The notes: generated from the sequence alone by a model not told the origin. A stretch of 64,000 nucleotides of DNA from Alloactinosynnema sp. L-07 (GCF_900070365.1 NZ_LN850107.1:3038001-3102000); one strand, 5' to 3'; shown: positions 7,530 to 16,938, counted from the first letter of the stretch. Numbers and translations: made by a program.

Positions 7530-8777
7530 CTACCCTGCGCGCTCCTGGTGGGCAGCGGTGCGCAGGGCGGCACTGCTGGACCTGAGCTGGCAGGACAGCC
7601 GGGCCGACCACTGGTCCTCATAGGTCCCCAGCGCCACCTCGGCCAGCCGCAGCCGCTGGACGTCCGAGGTGCCCGCCGGGGCGTAGATGTGGTTGGCGTC
7701 GCGGAAGAAGCGCTCGATGTGGCGGCCGGGGTCGAGCCCGTAGGCGGCATGGATCTCCATCGCGGTGCGCGCCGCGTCCAAAGAGGACTCAACGTTCAGC
7801 AGCTTGGCGTTGATCAGGTCCGCGTCGCAGGGGATGCCCTGGTCAAGCAGATGCGCGGCGTGATACGCGGCGAGCCTGGCGGTCATCAGCTGGGACTGGA
7901 GCTGGCCCAACTTCTGTTTGACAGTAGGAAGTTCACACAGCGATTTGCCGTAGCGCTGATGCTCCTTGGCGAACCGGACCGTCCGCTCCACCAGCGCTCG
8001 GTGGATGCCCAGCGAGACCGCCGTCAGGTTGGGACGCCCGTACAGCACACTCGACGAGTACGCGACGGCGAGCCCGTCGCCTTCGACGCCGAGCAGGTTC
8101 TCGGCCGGAACGCGGCAGTTCTCGAAGATGAGCTCCCCGAAGCTGAAGCCGTGCAACCCCATCGCGGGCTGGTGCTCGCCAAGGGAGAACCCAGGCGTGG
8201 TGGACTCCACCAGGAATGCCGACAGTCCCTTCGAGCCGGAGCCGGTCCGGACCACCACGCCGTGCAGATCCCCGACGTGACTGTTTCCGACGAACACCTT
8301 GCGGCCGTTGAGGACATAGTGGTCGCCCACCCGCTCGGCGGTGGCGGCCATCCCCGCGACGAACCCGCCGCTCTCGGGCTCCGTCACCGCGATCGTTGGC
8401 AGGCACCGACCGTCGCTGATGGCGGGCAGCCAGCGCCGCTTCTGTTGCTCATCACCGAAATGCACGATCTTCGCCACACCGAGCTGCGAGGCCTGCACCA
8501 TGGCACCCATGGCGCCGCTGACCCTCGACAACTCCTCGATGATGATCGTCTTGGCCAGGTGGCCGAGCCCCATCCCGCCATACCGAGGTGTCACGGTGAC
8601 ACCGATCCACCCTTGCCGAGCGATCAGCCTGGACATGTCGAAATGGACCGCCCGCGACGCCTCCATCTCGGATACCAGCGGCGCGACCCTGGCCTCGGCG
8701 AACGCACGGACTTCGGCGCGGAGCTCTTCATGGTGGCGGGTGGTGAAGTAGCTGGGGGTCTCGGCGGCGAGGTTCAA
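7530..8777 (-). CDS. Acyl-CoA dehydrogenase family protein
   Basis: About 415 residues from a TTG at 8777, preceded by AGGGG with seven bases spacing; a GTG at 8867 would add 30 residues of non-family sequence and has no ribosome-binding site. The fold is complete: N-terminal helical domain (LRAEVRAFAEARVAPLV), middle beta domain with IAVTEPESGGFVAG and YVLNGRKVFVGN (FAD/substrate contacts), and C-terminal helical domain with FAKEHQRYGKSL and IHAAYGLDPGRHIERFFRD. The usual catalytic glutamate region near the C-terminus reads YAPAGTSDVQRLRLA, with GTSD where many dehydrogenases have EGT-type residues. A fatty-acyl role is therefore not certain; it may act on a carrier-bound or amino substrate. 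Cytosolic flavoprotein, apparently monocistronic. Confidence 0.88.
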   Translation of the reverse strand: MNLAAETPSYFTTRHHEELRAEVRAFAEARVAPLVSEMEASRAVHFDMSRLIARQGWIGVTVTPRYGGMGLGHLAKTIIIEELSRVSGAMGAMVQASQLGVAKIVHFGDEQQKRRWLPAISDGRCLPTIAVTEPESGGFVAGMAATAERVGDHYVLNGRKVFVGNSHVGDLHGVVVRTGSGSKGLSAFLVESTTPGFSLGEHQPAMGLHGFSFGELIFENCRVPAENLLGVEGDGLAVAYSSSVLYGRPNLTAVSLGIHRALVERTVRFAKEHQRYGKSLCELPTVKQKLGQLQSQLMTARLAAYHAAHLLDQGIPCDADLINAKLLNVESSLDAARTAMEIHAAYGLDPGRHIERFFRDANHIYAPAGTSDVQRLRLAEVALGTYEDQWSARLSCQLRSSSAALRTAAHQERAG

Positions 8778-8901
8778 AGCGCATCCCCTATGTTTCGTCA
8801 CCGACCAACGTGCGGGCGTTAACACCGCTGCGTAACTTTGCCATCGACGTTCCGTATTCGGTACCACCTACATGGTGATCCAGTTGGACAAGATCCACTT
8901 C

Positions 8902-8913
8902 TACTCACGAGTA
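8902..8913. promoter_or_regulatory. Small palindrome upstream of acyl-CoA dehydrogenase
   Basis: TACTCACGAGTA has perfect 5-bp arms around a 2-bp centre. It sits about 125 bp upstream of the acyl-CoA dehydrogenase start, next to the palindrome GTTAAC. It could be a TetR-type operator, but no cognate regulator lies next to it. Confidence 0.3.
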
Positions 8914-9116
8914 AGTTAACTCTGAGCGATAAATATGACCGGCGACACAGGCCAAGCGAGGTAAGCGCTACTTCTAAACCGTTTCATAAGGAACCAGGCA
9001 TCTGGCAATACTTGTGAATGGCGGCCACCCGTCCATTACGGACAGGGCTGATCGCGCTGACACCCGACGGTTTCGTGCGATTCCCGCAACCAACTCAGGC
9101 AGGCAACCAATGGAAC

Positions 9117-9153
9117 GCGGGGTGTCGGCTGCTCAGCGCAGCCGACACCCCGC
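9117..9153 (-). terminator. Terminator hairpin after the alpha-amylase gene
   Basis: A perfect 16-bp GC-rich stem (GCGGGGTGTCGGCTGC and its complement) has a 5-base loop and begins about 40 bases beyond the amylase stop. It has no long T-run, as is typical of actinomycete terminators. Confidence 0.8.
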
Positions 9154-9193
9154 GGGCTCAACGGTGTCCGGACACAGGTCCGGGCGATCAGGT

Positions 9194-11011
9194 TCAGCGG
9201 CGGAACCAGCCGCCGTCGATCGCTGTCTCGCCACTGGCGGGCGTGGTCACGACGCGATTGGCGCCCGTTTCCCAGATGACGGGTTTGCCCGGCTCCAGGA
9301 TGACGAACTTGTACTCGATCCGCGTGCTGGCGGGCAGCGAACTACTCGAACCCCGCCACCTCGGATAGGTGGACGAGTCGGTGGTCAGCGGCACCGCGTT
9401 CGCCGGGTTCCAATTGCCGAGCGCGGGCACGCTGCCCACGATGTAGACGTTCTGGCCCCAATTGGTGTGGGCCTGGATCGTGTACGCGCCGGTGACCGGA
9501 GCGGGGGGTGTGGTGGTGGTAGTAGTGGTGGTGGGGTTGGTGGTGGTAGTGGGATTGGTGGTGGTGGGGTTGGTGGTGGTAGTCGGGTCGCCGACCGCGC
9601 CCCGGTGGAACGCGACGGCGCTCTTGGCCGGGACGGTGACCGTGGCCCGACCACCGGTGACGGTCACCCTGGACGCGCAGGCGGTGATCACGTCACAGTA
9701 GGAGCCGTCCGGCAGGCCCGTGGTGTACTGCCAGGTGTGGGCGCCCCCGCTGTTGTTGATCGCGACGAAGCCCGCGGTCCCGCGCCCGAAGCCGATGACG
9801 TTGGAGGCCGGGGACTGCCAGTTGACCACGTCCGCGGTGCCCACCGCGTTGTGCCAGCCGACCATGCCGACGACCGCCGGGTCGCGGTTGAGGCAGTGCC
9901 AGCCACTGGAGCAGTTGGTGTCGGTGACGAAGCCATTGGAACTGGGCGGGGACTGGTCCTTGTTGCTGAACTCGAAACCCGCGTAGACCGTCGGAATGGA
10001 GTGCTTCCAGGCGAGTTGGAAGACGTTGGCCAGCTTCGCCGCCGGACCATCCTTATAGGACAGGTGCCGCTGCTCGCGTTCGGTGTCGTGGTTGGTGACG
10101 AACGAGACCGAGTTGGCCGCGGGCAGGATGCCCCAGCTCGGGCCGAACGATGACAGGCTCGCGATGTCGCCCTGGAAGGCGCCCTTCATCTTGTCGGCGT
10201 AGGTGAAGTCCAGGACCCGCCCGGTGTTGTAGTAGTCACTCGGCTGGGGCGTCGGGCCGGGGAAGACCTCGTGGAAGATGAACGGACGCGCGCCCGAGGG
10301 GGTGTTGGCGAGCTGGTCGACGATCGCCGACATGTCAGAGCTGGGGATGTGCTTGGCGGCGTCGACGCGGAATCCGTCCACCCCCAGCGCGATCTGCGCG
10401 TTCAGATAGCCCGCGATCTTCGAGCGGACCGACGAGCTGCCGGTCTTCAGGTCGGGCAGGTCGAGCAGTTCGCAGTTCTGCACCTCCCACGTATTGCCCC
10501 AGTTGCTGATGGACCGGGGACAGACGTCGACGTTGTAGTCGCCCCGGTCGAACATCACCGGGTCGTACTTGTCGGTGAGTGTGGTGCCGTCGTAGCCGAC
10601 CCCGGTCTGGGCGCCGGTGTGGTTGATCACCGCGTCGGTGTAGACCTTGATACCCGCGCCGTGGCACGCGTTGACCATGGCGGCGAACTCGGCCTGGGTG
10701 CCGAACCGACCGCTGAGCTTGTAGCTGTAGGGCTGGTAGATGTCCCACCAGACCCCGTCGGGCCGCCTCAGCGACTCGGCGGGCGGGGCCACCCACACCG
10801 CGCCGTAGCCCGCCGGATCCAGCACGTTCGTGCACTCGGTGGCGACCGAGCGCCAGTTCCACGCCCACAGATTGGCGATCACGTCGCCGTTGGCCACCCC
10901 GGCGTCGGCGACGGCCACCCCGGCGGACGAGCCGACCGCGGTAAGCACCGCGGTCGACGAGGCCACGACCGCGGCGGCCAGCAAGGCTGCTCGTAAGGAT
11001 TTGGGACGCAC
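9194..11011 (-). CDS. Secreted alpha-amylase, GH13 with CBM20
   Basis: About 605 residues from GTG 11011, which has AGGAG seven bases upstream; a TTG at 11032 is possible but weaker. An N-terminal Sec signal (RAALLAAAVVASSTAVLTAV, ending near AVADA) precedes a GH13 catalytic barrel (about 45-470). The barrel has nucleophile region GFRVDAAKH, acid region FIFHEVFPG and VTNHDTERE. A Thr/Pro/Asn linker follows, then a CBM20 starch-binding domain (about 510-605) with YIVGSVPALGNWNPANAVPL. It cleaves internal alpha-1,4 bonds in extracellular starch. It diverges from the glucosidase gene across a shared promoter region with CTTGCAG-type motifs, which suggests control by the neighbouring LacI regulator. 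The linker is encoded by GGT/GTG-rich repeats around 9510-9590. Confidence 0.95.
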   Translation of the reverse strand: MRPKSLRAALLAAAVVASSTAVLTAVGSSAGVAVADAGVANGDVIANLWAWNWRSVATECTNVLDPAGYGAVWVAPPAESLRRPDGVWWDIYQPYSYKLSGRFGTQAEFAAMVNACHGAGIKVYTDAVINHTGAQTGVGYDGTTLTDKYDPVMFDRGDYNVDVCPRSISNWGNTWEVQNCELLDLPDLKTGSSSVRSKIAGYLNAQIALGVDGFRVDAAKHIPSSDMSAIVDQLANTPSGARPFIFHEVFPGPTPQPSDYYNTGRVLDFTYADKMKGAFQGDIASLSSFGPSWGILPAANSVSFVTNHDTEREQRHLSYKDGPAAKLANVFQLAWKHSIPTVYAGFEFSNKDQSPPSSNGFVTDTNCSSGWHCLNRDPAVVGMVGWHNAVGTADVVNWQSPASNVIGFGRGTAGFVAINNSGGAHTWQYTTGLPDGSYCDVITACASRVTVTGGRATVTVPAKSAVAFHRGAVGDPTTTTNPTTTNPTTTTNPTTTTTTTTPPAPVTGAYTIQAHTNWGQNVYIVGSVPALGNWNPANAVPLTTDSSTYPRWRGSSSSLPASTRIEYKFVILEPGKPVIWETGANRVVTTPASGETAIDGGWFRR

Positions 11012-11052
11012 TCTGGTTCTCCTGACAGTCAACTAGATCAAGGAGGTTTGAG

Positions 11053-11064
11053 CGTTGCGCAACG
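11053..11064. promoter_or_regulatory. Perfect palindrome CGTTGCGCAACG in amylase promoter
   Basis: A 12-bp perfect palindrome sits 42 bases upstream of the amylase start and directly abuts a CTTGCAG motif (11066-11072). LacI-family regulators bind palindromes with a central CG, and this one fits that pattern. The LacI gene lies about 1.8 kb to the right. Confidence 0.5.
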
Positions 11065-11065
11065 G

Positions 11066-11182
11066 CTTGCAGCGTAAATTCTGTGTGACCAGCAAGTCAA
11101 CACCCAGCTCACAGCCATCTGGACCGATTTCTGAGCACATGTCGGCCAGATGTCTTGCAAACTCTTTCGGCAATCCTGCAAG
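11066..11182. promoter_or_regulatory. CTTGCAG-type motifs in the divergent amylase/glucosidase promoter
   Basis: CTTGCAG occurs at 11066-11072, CTTGCAA at 11154-11160 and CTGCAAG (the complement) at 11176-11182. Streptomyces alpha-amylase promoters carry repeated TTGCAG motifs recognised by the LacI-family regulator MalR/Reg1. The same motif reappears at 15108-15126 between msiK and the binding-protein gene. Confidence 0.55.
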
Positions 11183-11236
11183 CGCTGCTAGCGTCGGGGC
11201 ACACACATGACCGGCCACAAACAGGGGAGAGTTGCT

Positions 11237-12856
11237 ATGACCAGGGAAGACAGGCAGCCGCGCGACGATCGGCGCTGGTGGCGTGACGCCGTCATCTACC
11301 AGGTCTACGTCCGCAGCTTCGCCGACGGCGACGGCGACGGGATCGGTGACCTGCCGGGCATCCGCGCCCGGCTGCCCTACCTCGCCGACCTCGGCGTCGA
11401 CGCCGTGTGGATCACGCCGTTCTACCCGTCGCCGATGGCCGACGGCGGCTACGACGTCGCCGACTACCGCGACGTCGATCCGCTGTTCGGCACGCTGGAC
11501 GACGCCGCCGGACTGATCGCCGACGCGCACCGGCTGGGCATCAAGGTGATCGTGGACCTGGTGCCGAACCACACCTCATCCGAGCACGCCTGGTTCCAGG
11601 CCGCGCTCGCCGCGGGCCCCGGATCCCCCGAGCGCGACCGCTACGTCTTCCGCTCCGGCCGCGGCGCGTCCGGCGACCTGCCGCCCAACGACTGGGAGTC
11701 GCTCTTCGGCGGCGGCGCCTGGACCCGGCTGCCCGACGGCGACTGGTACCTGCACCTGTTCGATTCCGCGCAGCCGGACCTGAACTGGGACAATCCGCAC
11801 GTGCACGAGGACTTCCTTGGCGTGCTGCGGTTCTGGCTCGACCTCGGTGTCGACGGGTTCCGGGTCGACGTGGCCCACGGAATGATCAAGCAGGACGGCA
11901 TGCCCGACGTCGGCGCGCTCGACCAGCGCAAGCTCATCGAGACCCGCCCGCTGCCGTACTTCGACCAGGACGGCGTGCACGAGATCTACCGGGAGTGGCG
12001 CAAGGTGCTCGACACCTACGAGCCCCCGCGCATCGGGGTCGCCGAGGCGTGGACGCCCGGCGCGGGCCGCACCGCGCGCTACGTGCGCCCCGACGAGCTG
12101 CACCAAGCGTTCAACTTCCACTACCTCAGCACGGAATGGACCGCGCCCGCGCTGCGCGAGGTGATCACCGACTCGCTCGCGGCGATGGCGCCGGTCGACG
12201 CGCCCACCACCTGGGTGCTGTCCAACCACGACGTGCAGCGGCACGTCACCCGATACGGCGACGGCGAGGTCGGACTGCGCCGGGCGCGGGCGGCGGCGCT
12301 GCTGACGCTGGCGCTGCCCGGATCGGTGTACGTCTACCAAGGCGAGGAACTGGGCCTGCCGGAGGTGCTGGACCTGCCGGAGGACGCCCTGCGCGACCCG
12401 ATGTGGGAGCGCTCGCTGCGCACTGAGCGTGGTCGCGACGGGTGCCGGGTGCCCATCCCGTGGACGGCCGAGGGCAGCGCGCTCGGGTTTGGCCCGGACG
12501 GTTCGACGCCGTGGCTTCCCCAGCCCGCCGACTGGGCGGAACTGTCGGTCCAGGCGCAGGTCGGAGTCGCGGAATCGACGCTGGAGCTCTACCGCGCCGC
12601 GCTGCGGCTGAGGCGCGAGCACCCGGCGCTGGGCGAACGACCGACGCTCGAGTGGCACGATGGCGACGCCCCGGTGCTGCGGTTCGCCCGTGTCGACCCG
12701 ACCACCGGGCGCCGGTTACACTGCGCAGTCAACTTTGGTGCCACCCCGGCGAGCGCCGTGGTGGCTGGACCCGTGCTGTTGGCCTCCGGGCCGCTCGGGT
12801 CGGACAGCGGCGACGTGCTGCTGCCGCCGGACACCGCCGTGTGGTGGGAGGACTGA
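11237..12856 (+). CDS. Intracellular GH13 alpha-glucosidase
   Basis: About 539 residues from ATG 11237 (GGGGAGAG upstream); no signal peptide. It starts RRWWRDAVIYQVYVRSFADG and has the oligo-1,6-glucosidase/alpha-glucosidase signatures: DLVPNHTSSEHAW, nucleophile GFRVDVAHG, acid IGVAEAW and LSNHDVQRH. The subfamily hydrolyses maltose, maltodextrins or isomaltose from the non-reducing end. In this locus it should convert imported maltodextrins to glucose. The LacI regulator follows after one base, so the two are cotranscribed. Precise linkage preference cannot be read from sequence. Confidence 0.93.
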   Translation: MTREDRQPRDDRRWWRDAVIYQVYVRSFADGDGDGIGDLPGIRARLPYLADLGVDAVWITPFYPSPMADGGYDVADYRDVDPLFGTLDDAAGLIADAHRLGIKVIVDLVPNHTSSEHAWFQAALAAGPGSPERDRYVFRSGRGASGDLPPNDWESLFGGGAWTRLPDGDWYLHLFDSAQPDLNWDNPHVHEDFLGVLRFWLDLGVDGFRVDVAHGMIKQDGMPDVGALDQRKLIETRPLPYFDQDGVHEIYREWRKVLDTYEPPRIGVAEAWTPGAGRTARYVRPDELHQAFNFHYLSTEWTAPALREVITDSLAAMAPVDAPTTWVLSNHDVQRHVTRYGDGEVGLRRARAAALLTLALPGSVYVYQGEELGLPEVLDLPEDALRDPMWERSLRTERGRDGCRVPIPWTAEGSALGFGPDGSTPWLPQPADWAELSVQAQVGVAESTLELYRAALRLRREHPALGERPTLEWHDGDAPVLRFARVDPTTGRRLHCAVNFGATPASAVVAGPVLLASGPLGSDSGDVLLPPDTAVWWED

Positions 12857-12857
12857 T

Positions 12858-13901
12858 ATGGCCCAGGCATCGGCCGCGGGTGGGACCGCCCGGCTCAGCG
12901 ACATCGCCGTCCAGGCCGGGGTGAGCGAGGCGACGGTCAGCCGGGTGCTCAACGGCAAACCGGGCGTGTCCACCACGACGCGGCAGACCGTCCTCGCCGC
13001 GCTGGACCTGCTCGGGTACGAGCGGCCCGCGCGGCTGCAGGAGCGCAGCGCGGGCCTGATCGGCCTGATCACCCCGGAGCTCAGCAATCCGATCTTCCCG
13101 GCGTTCGCGCAGGTCATCGAGCAGGTGCTGACCCGCGACGGGTACACGCCCGTGCTGTGCACGCAGAGCCCTGGCGGGTCCACAGAGGACGAACTGACGA
13201 ACACGTTGGTTGAGCGTGGGGTCAACGGGATCATCTTCGTGTCGGGTTTACACGCCGACTCCACGGCGAACATGGACCGCTACGTCAAGCTCAGCGGGCG
13301 GGGCGTCCCGTTCGTGATGATCAACGGCTACACCGAGCACGTGTCGGCGCCGTTCGTCTCCACCGACGACCGCGCCGCCATGCGGCTGGCGGTCCAGCAC
13401 CTCGTGGAGCAGGGCCACCAGCGGATCGGTCTGGCGGTGGGACCGCGCCGGTTCGTGCCGGTGGTGCGCAAGATCCAGGGTTTCGTCGAGCACATGCGCA
13501 AGGCGCTGCCCATGTCAGCGGAGGAGGCCGAGGGGCTCGTGCAGCACTCGCTGTTCACCGTCGAGGGCGGCCAAGCGGCGGCGAACGCCTTGATAGACCG
13601 GGGATGCACCGCGATCATCTGCGGCAGCGACCTGATGGCGTTCGGGGCGATCCGGGCGGCCCGACACCGCGGGCTGCAGGTGCCGCGCGACATCTCGGTG
13701 ATCGGCTTCGACGACTCGCCGCTGATCGTCTTCTCCGACCCGCCGCTCACCACCCTGCGTCAGCCGGTGGAGGCGATGGGCCAGGCGGCGGTCAACGCGC
13801 TGTTGGAGGAAGTGACCGGCACACCGGCACCGCACGCGGAGTACGTGTTCATGCCGGAGCTGGTGGTGCGCGGCTCGACGGCGGCGGCTCCCGCCAAGTA
13901 G
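12858..13901 (+). CDS. LacI-family regulator of starch/maltodextrin genes
   Basis: 347 residues. The N-terminal helix-turn-helix and hinge read LSDIAVQAGVSEATVSRVLN (about 13-32) followed by KPGVSTTTRQ; the periplasmic-binding-protein-like domain (about 65-345) includes GLITPELSNPIFPAFAQ and VPRDISVIGFDDSP. Members such as Streptomyces MalR/Reg1 repress maltose and amylase genes until a maltodextrin binds. It starts one base after the glucosidase stop with GGAGG upstream. Placement amid amylase, glucosidase, MsiK and the sugar transporter makes it the likely local regulator, acting on the CTTGCAG motifs. A strong hairpin ends the transcript. Confidence 0.93.
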   Translation: MAQASAAGGTARLSDIAVQAGVSEATVSRVLNGKPGVSTTTRQTVLAALDLLGYERPARLQERSAGLIGLITPELSNPIFPAFAQVIEQVLTRDGYTPVLCTQSPGGSTEDELTNTLVERGVNGIIFVSGLHADSTANMDRYVKLSGRGVPFVMINGYTEHVSAPFVSTDDRAAMRLAVQHLVEQGHQRIGLAVGPRRFVPVVRKIQGFVEHMRKALPMSAEEAEGLVQHSLFTVEGGQAAANALIDRGCTAIICGSDLMAFGAIRAARHRGLQVPRDISVIGFDDSPLIVFSDPPLTTLRQPVEAMGQAAVNALLEEVTGTPAPHAEYVFMPELVVRGSTAAAPAK

Positions 13902-13909
13902 GACACACG

Positions 13910-13952
13910 CGAAAGGGACCCGCGACCACCCCCCGGTCGCGGGTCCCTTTCG
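13910..13952. terminator. Bidirectional terminator between lacI-type gene and msiK
   Basis: A 17-18 bp perfect stem (GAAAGGGACCCGCGACC and complement) with a 7-base C-rich loop lies between two convergent stops. It can serve both strands. Confidence 0.85.
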
Positions 13953-13958
13953 GCATCG

Positions 13959-15035
<1,077 letters not shown>

Positions 15036-15107
15036 GCCACATCCTTTGCGTCCATTTGGGCGGCCGAGCGGCCAGGATGCCGCATCCGCCCGGCGAACAC
15101 CAGGGTT

Positions 15108-15126
15108 CTGCAAGAATTTCTGCAAC
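15108..15126. promoter_or_regulatory. Tandem CTGCAAG/CTGCAAC motif between msiK and SBP gene
   Basis: CTGCAAG (15108-15114) and CTGCAAC (15120-15126) form a 12-bp-period direct repeat; read on the minus strand both contain TTGCAG. This matches the motifs in the amylase/glucosidase region and is a candidate site for the LacI regulator, covering both divergent promoters. Confidence 0.55.
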
Positions 15127-15274
15127 TTCATGACGGCCTTGCTGTGGTTTTGGTCTCGAAACGGTAACGGATGCGGTTTCGACATTCCCTTAGCCGCAAC
15201 CTCCGTGGAAAGTCCGCTTAACAACGAGCAGGCCCGGGCCGGTCCGGCCGTTCTGAATCAATTCTGGAGGCGTC

Positions 15275-16576
15275 GTGGTAACACAAGGTCGTGCCGTGCG
15301 CGGTGCCGCGCTGGCGGCAGCCCTGATCTTGGGTGTCAGCGCGTGTGGGTCGTCGGAGACGGGCGGTGGTGGCGCGACGAGCCCCGCGCCCGGCGCACTG
15401 GAAGGAACCGGTGCGATCACCCTGGTGACGGGCAAGGACACGTCGGGGAACCTGCAGAACCAGGTCGACGGGTGGAACTCCGCGCACCCGAACGAGAAGG
15501 TCACCGTCATCGAGCTGCCGGAGGACGCCGACGCGCAGCGGCAGCAGATGGTGCAGAACGCGACGACGAAGTCCGACGCGTACACCGTCCTCAACCTCGA
15601 CGTCGTGTGGACCGCCGAGTTCGCGGCCAACCAGTGGGTGGCCCAGCTGCCCGAGAGCGAGTTCCCGCTCGACAAGCTGCTGCCCGCCACCGTCGAGACG
15701 GGCAAGTACTTCAAGAAGCTCTACGCGGTCCCGACCACCAGCGACGGCGGCCTGCTGTACTACCGCAAGGACCTCCTCGACGCTGCAGGCGTGGCAGCAC
15801 CCAAGACCTGGGCCGAGATGACCGCCGCCTGCGACAAGGTCATCGCCACGAACCCCGGCCTGTCCTGCTACGCCGGTCAGTTCGAGAAGTACGAAGGCCT
15901 CACAGTCAACTTCAGCGAAGCAGTGAACTCCGCGGGCGGCGACGTCGTCGGCGACGACGGCAAACCCAACGTCAACACCGCCAAGGCCAAGGCAGGCCTG
16001 GACTTCCTCGTCAACGGCGTCAAGAGCGGCAAGATCGCCGACAAGGCCCGCACCTTCAAGGAAGAGGAAGGCCGCCGCGCCTTCCAGGCCGGTGAGCTGA
16101 TCTTCCACCGCCAGTGGCCCTACCAGTACGCCAAGGCCAACGCCACCGACGGCTCCTCGCAGGTCGCGGGCAAGTTCGCCGTGGCACCGCTGCCGGGCAT
16201 GGACGGGCCGGGCTCCTCGACTCTCGGCGGGCACAACTTCGCCGTCAGCTCGTTCGCGAAGAACAAGAAGACCGCGGTGGAGTTCATCAAGTACATGGTC
16301 GACGAGAAGCAGCAGCGGGCGAACCTGGAGAAGACCAGCCAGGCGCCGACGTGGGCCGGGCTCTACGACGAGGCCGACCTCGTGGCGAAGTTCCCATACC
16401 TGACCGAGCTGAAGAAGTCGATCGAGAAGGCGAAGAAGCGTCCGGCCGTCGTCAAGTACCAGGAAGTCTCCTCCGCCATCCAGGAAGCGGCCTACTCGGC
16501 GATGAGCGGCAAGGCAACCAGCACCGAAGCACTGGCCACCCTGCAGACCAAGCTGGAAAGCCTCACCAAGAACTGA
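15275..16576 (+). CDS. Maltodextrin-type ABC transporter binding lipoprotein
   Basis: 433 residues from GTG 15275 (TGGAGG seven bases upstream). The signal is a lipoprotein type with lipobox LGVSAC, Cys at about 24, followed by a glycine/serine linker. The mature part is a family 1 extracellular solute-binding fold: ITLVTGKDTSGNLQNQVDGW, LDVVWTAEFAANQWVAQL, LYAVPTTSDGGLLYYRKD and FAVAPLPGMDGPGSSTLGGH. Such proteins bind maltose, maltodextrins or related oligosaccharides and deliver them to MalF/MalG-type permeases. The permease genes follow after a 362-bp gap with a hairpin and a large cruciform repeat, which may allow more binding protein than permease. The ligand is inferred from the locus. 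Confidence 0.93.
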   Translation: MVTQGRAVRGAALAAALILGVSACGSSETGGGGATSPAPGALEGTGAITLVTGKDTSGNLQNQVDGWNSAHPNEKVTVIELPEDADAQRQQMVQNATTKSDAYTVLNLDVVWTAEFAANQWVAQLPESEFPLDKLLPATVETGKYFKKLYAVPTTSDGGLLYYRKDLLDAAGVAAPKTWAEMTAACDKVIATNPGLSCYAGQFEKYEGLTVNFSEAVNSAGGDVVGDDGKPNVNTAKAKAGLDFLVNGVKSGKIADKARTFKEEEGRRAFQAGELIFHRQWPYQYAKANATDGSSQVAGKFAVAPLPGMDGPGSSTLGGHNFAVSSFAKNKKTAVEFIKYMVDEKQQRANLEKTSQAPTWAGLYDEADLVAKFPYLTELKKSIEKAKKRPAVVKYQEVSSAIQEAAYSAMSGKATSTEALATLQTKLESLTKN

Positions 16577-16583
16577 CCGGGCA

Positions 16584-16618
16584 CCGCCAGGGATCCGCCC
16601 CACCCGGATCCCTGGCGG
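16584..16618 (+). terminator. Hairpin after the sugar-binding protein gene
   Basis: A perfect 13-bp stem, CCGCCAGGGATCC paired with GGATCCCTGGCGG, has a 9-base C-rich loop and starts seven bases after the stop. In an ABC operon such a hairpin usually ends part of the transcript or protects the upstream mRNA. Confidence 0.8.
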
Positions 16619-16658
16619 CAACCATTGCCCTGCAAGGACACCCGCGCCAGTCCTTTAA

Positions 16659-16671
16659 GGACCGCAGGTCC
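16659..16671. repeat. GCA-loop mini-hairpin flanking cruciform copy 1
   Basis: GGACC-GCA-GGTCC is a 5-bp stem with a GCA triloop, about 85 bases before the cruciform stem. The same hairpin occurs before cruciform copy 2 (55634-55650). Confidence 0.6.
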
Positions 16672-16756
16672 CCGCACTCGATCCCTGCTCTTGGTCCTGC
16701 CCTTGGTCCTGCCCTTGATCCCTGTATTTCCCCCTGCACCCTCGTCCCGGCAATCC

Positions 16757-16844
16757 CTTATCCGGAAACAGCGCTGTCAAGGGTCAGCTCGCTGATCGCG
16801 CAGCGACGCCGCAGGCGCCCTTGACAGCGCTGTTTCCGGATAAG
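16757..16844 (+). repeat. Cruciform repeat, copy 1
   Basis: The arms at 16757-16783 and 16818-16844 form a perfect 27-bp stem. The 34-nt core (16784-16817) splits exactly into three adjacent hairpins: TCAG-CTCG-CTGA, TCGC-GCA-GCGA and CGCC-GCA-GGCG. A weaker outer pairing (CCCTCGT at 16739-16745 with ACGAGGG at 16855-16861) encloses it. Copies 2 and 3 (55732-55819, 55938-56027) share the core but differ in the arms. It lies between the binding-protein and permease genes. I do not recognise the family. It could be a structured RNA, a mobile hairpin element or a recombination site. Confidence 0.9.
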
Positions 16845-16938
16845 ACGCTAAAAAACGAGGGAGCGACCCAGCAGTCGAAGCACGGACGAGCCCACTCGAT
16901 CCGTCGCCCCTTCGCCCGCCGCAGCCTGGAGATCCCCC

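Larger units (their letters stand above)
8778..9193. other. Intergenic region, acyl-CoA dehydrogenase to amylase
   Basis: No gene is evident in these 416 bases. From left to right there is the leader of the acyl-CoA dehydrogenase gene, the small palindrome at 8902-8913, an AT-richer stretch (8915-8990) and the strong hairpin at 9117-9153 after the amylase stop. Confidence 0.55.

Noticed and set aside
16757..16844. Cruciform copy 1 as an ordinary rho-independent terminator
   Set aside because: A terminator does not need the same 34-nt core in three places, nor three mini-hairpins; a simple hairpin terminator already lies at 16584-16618.
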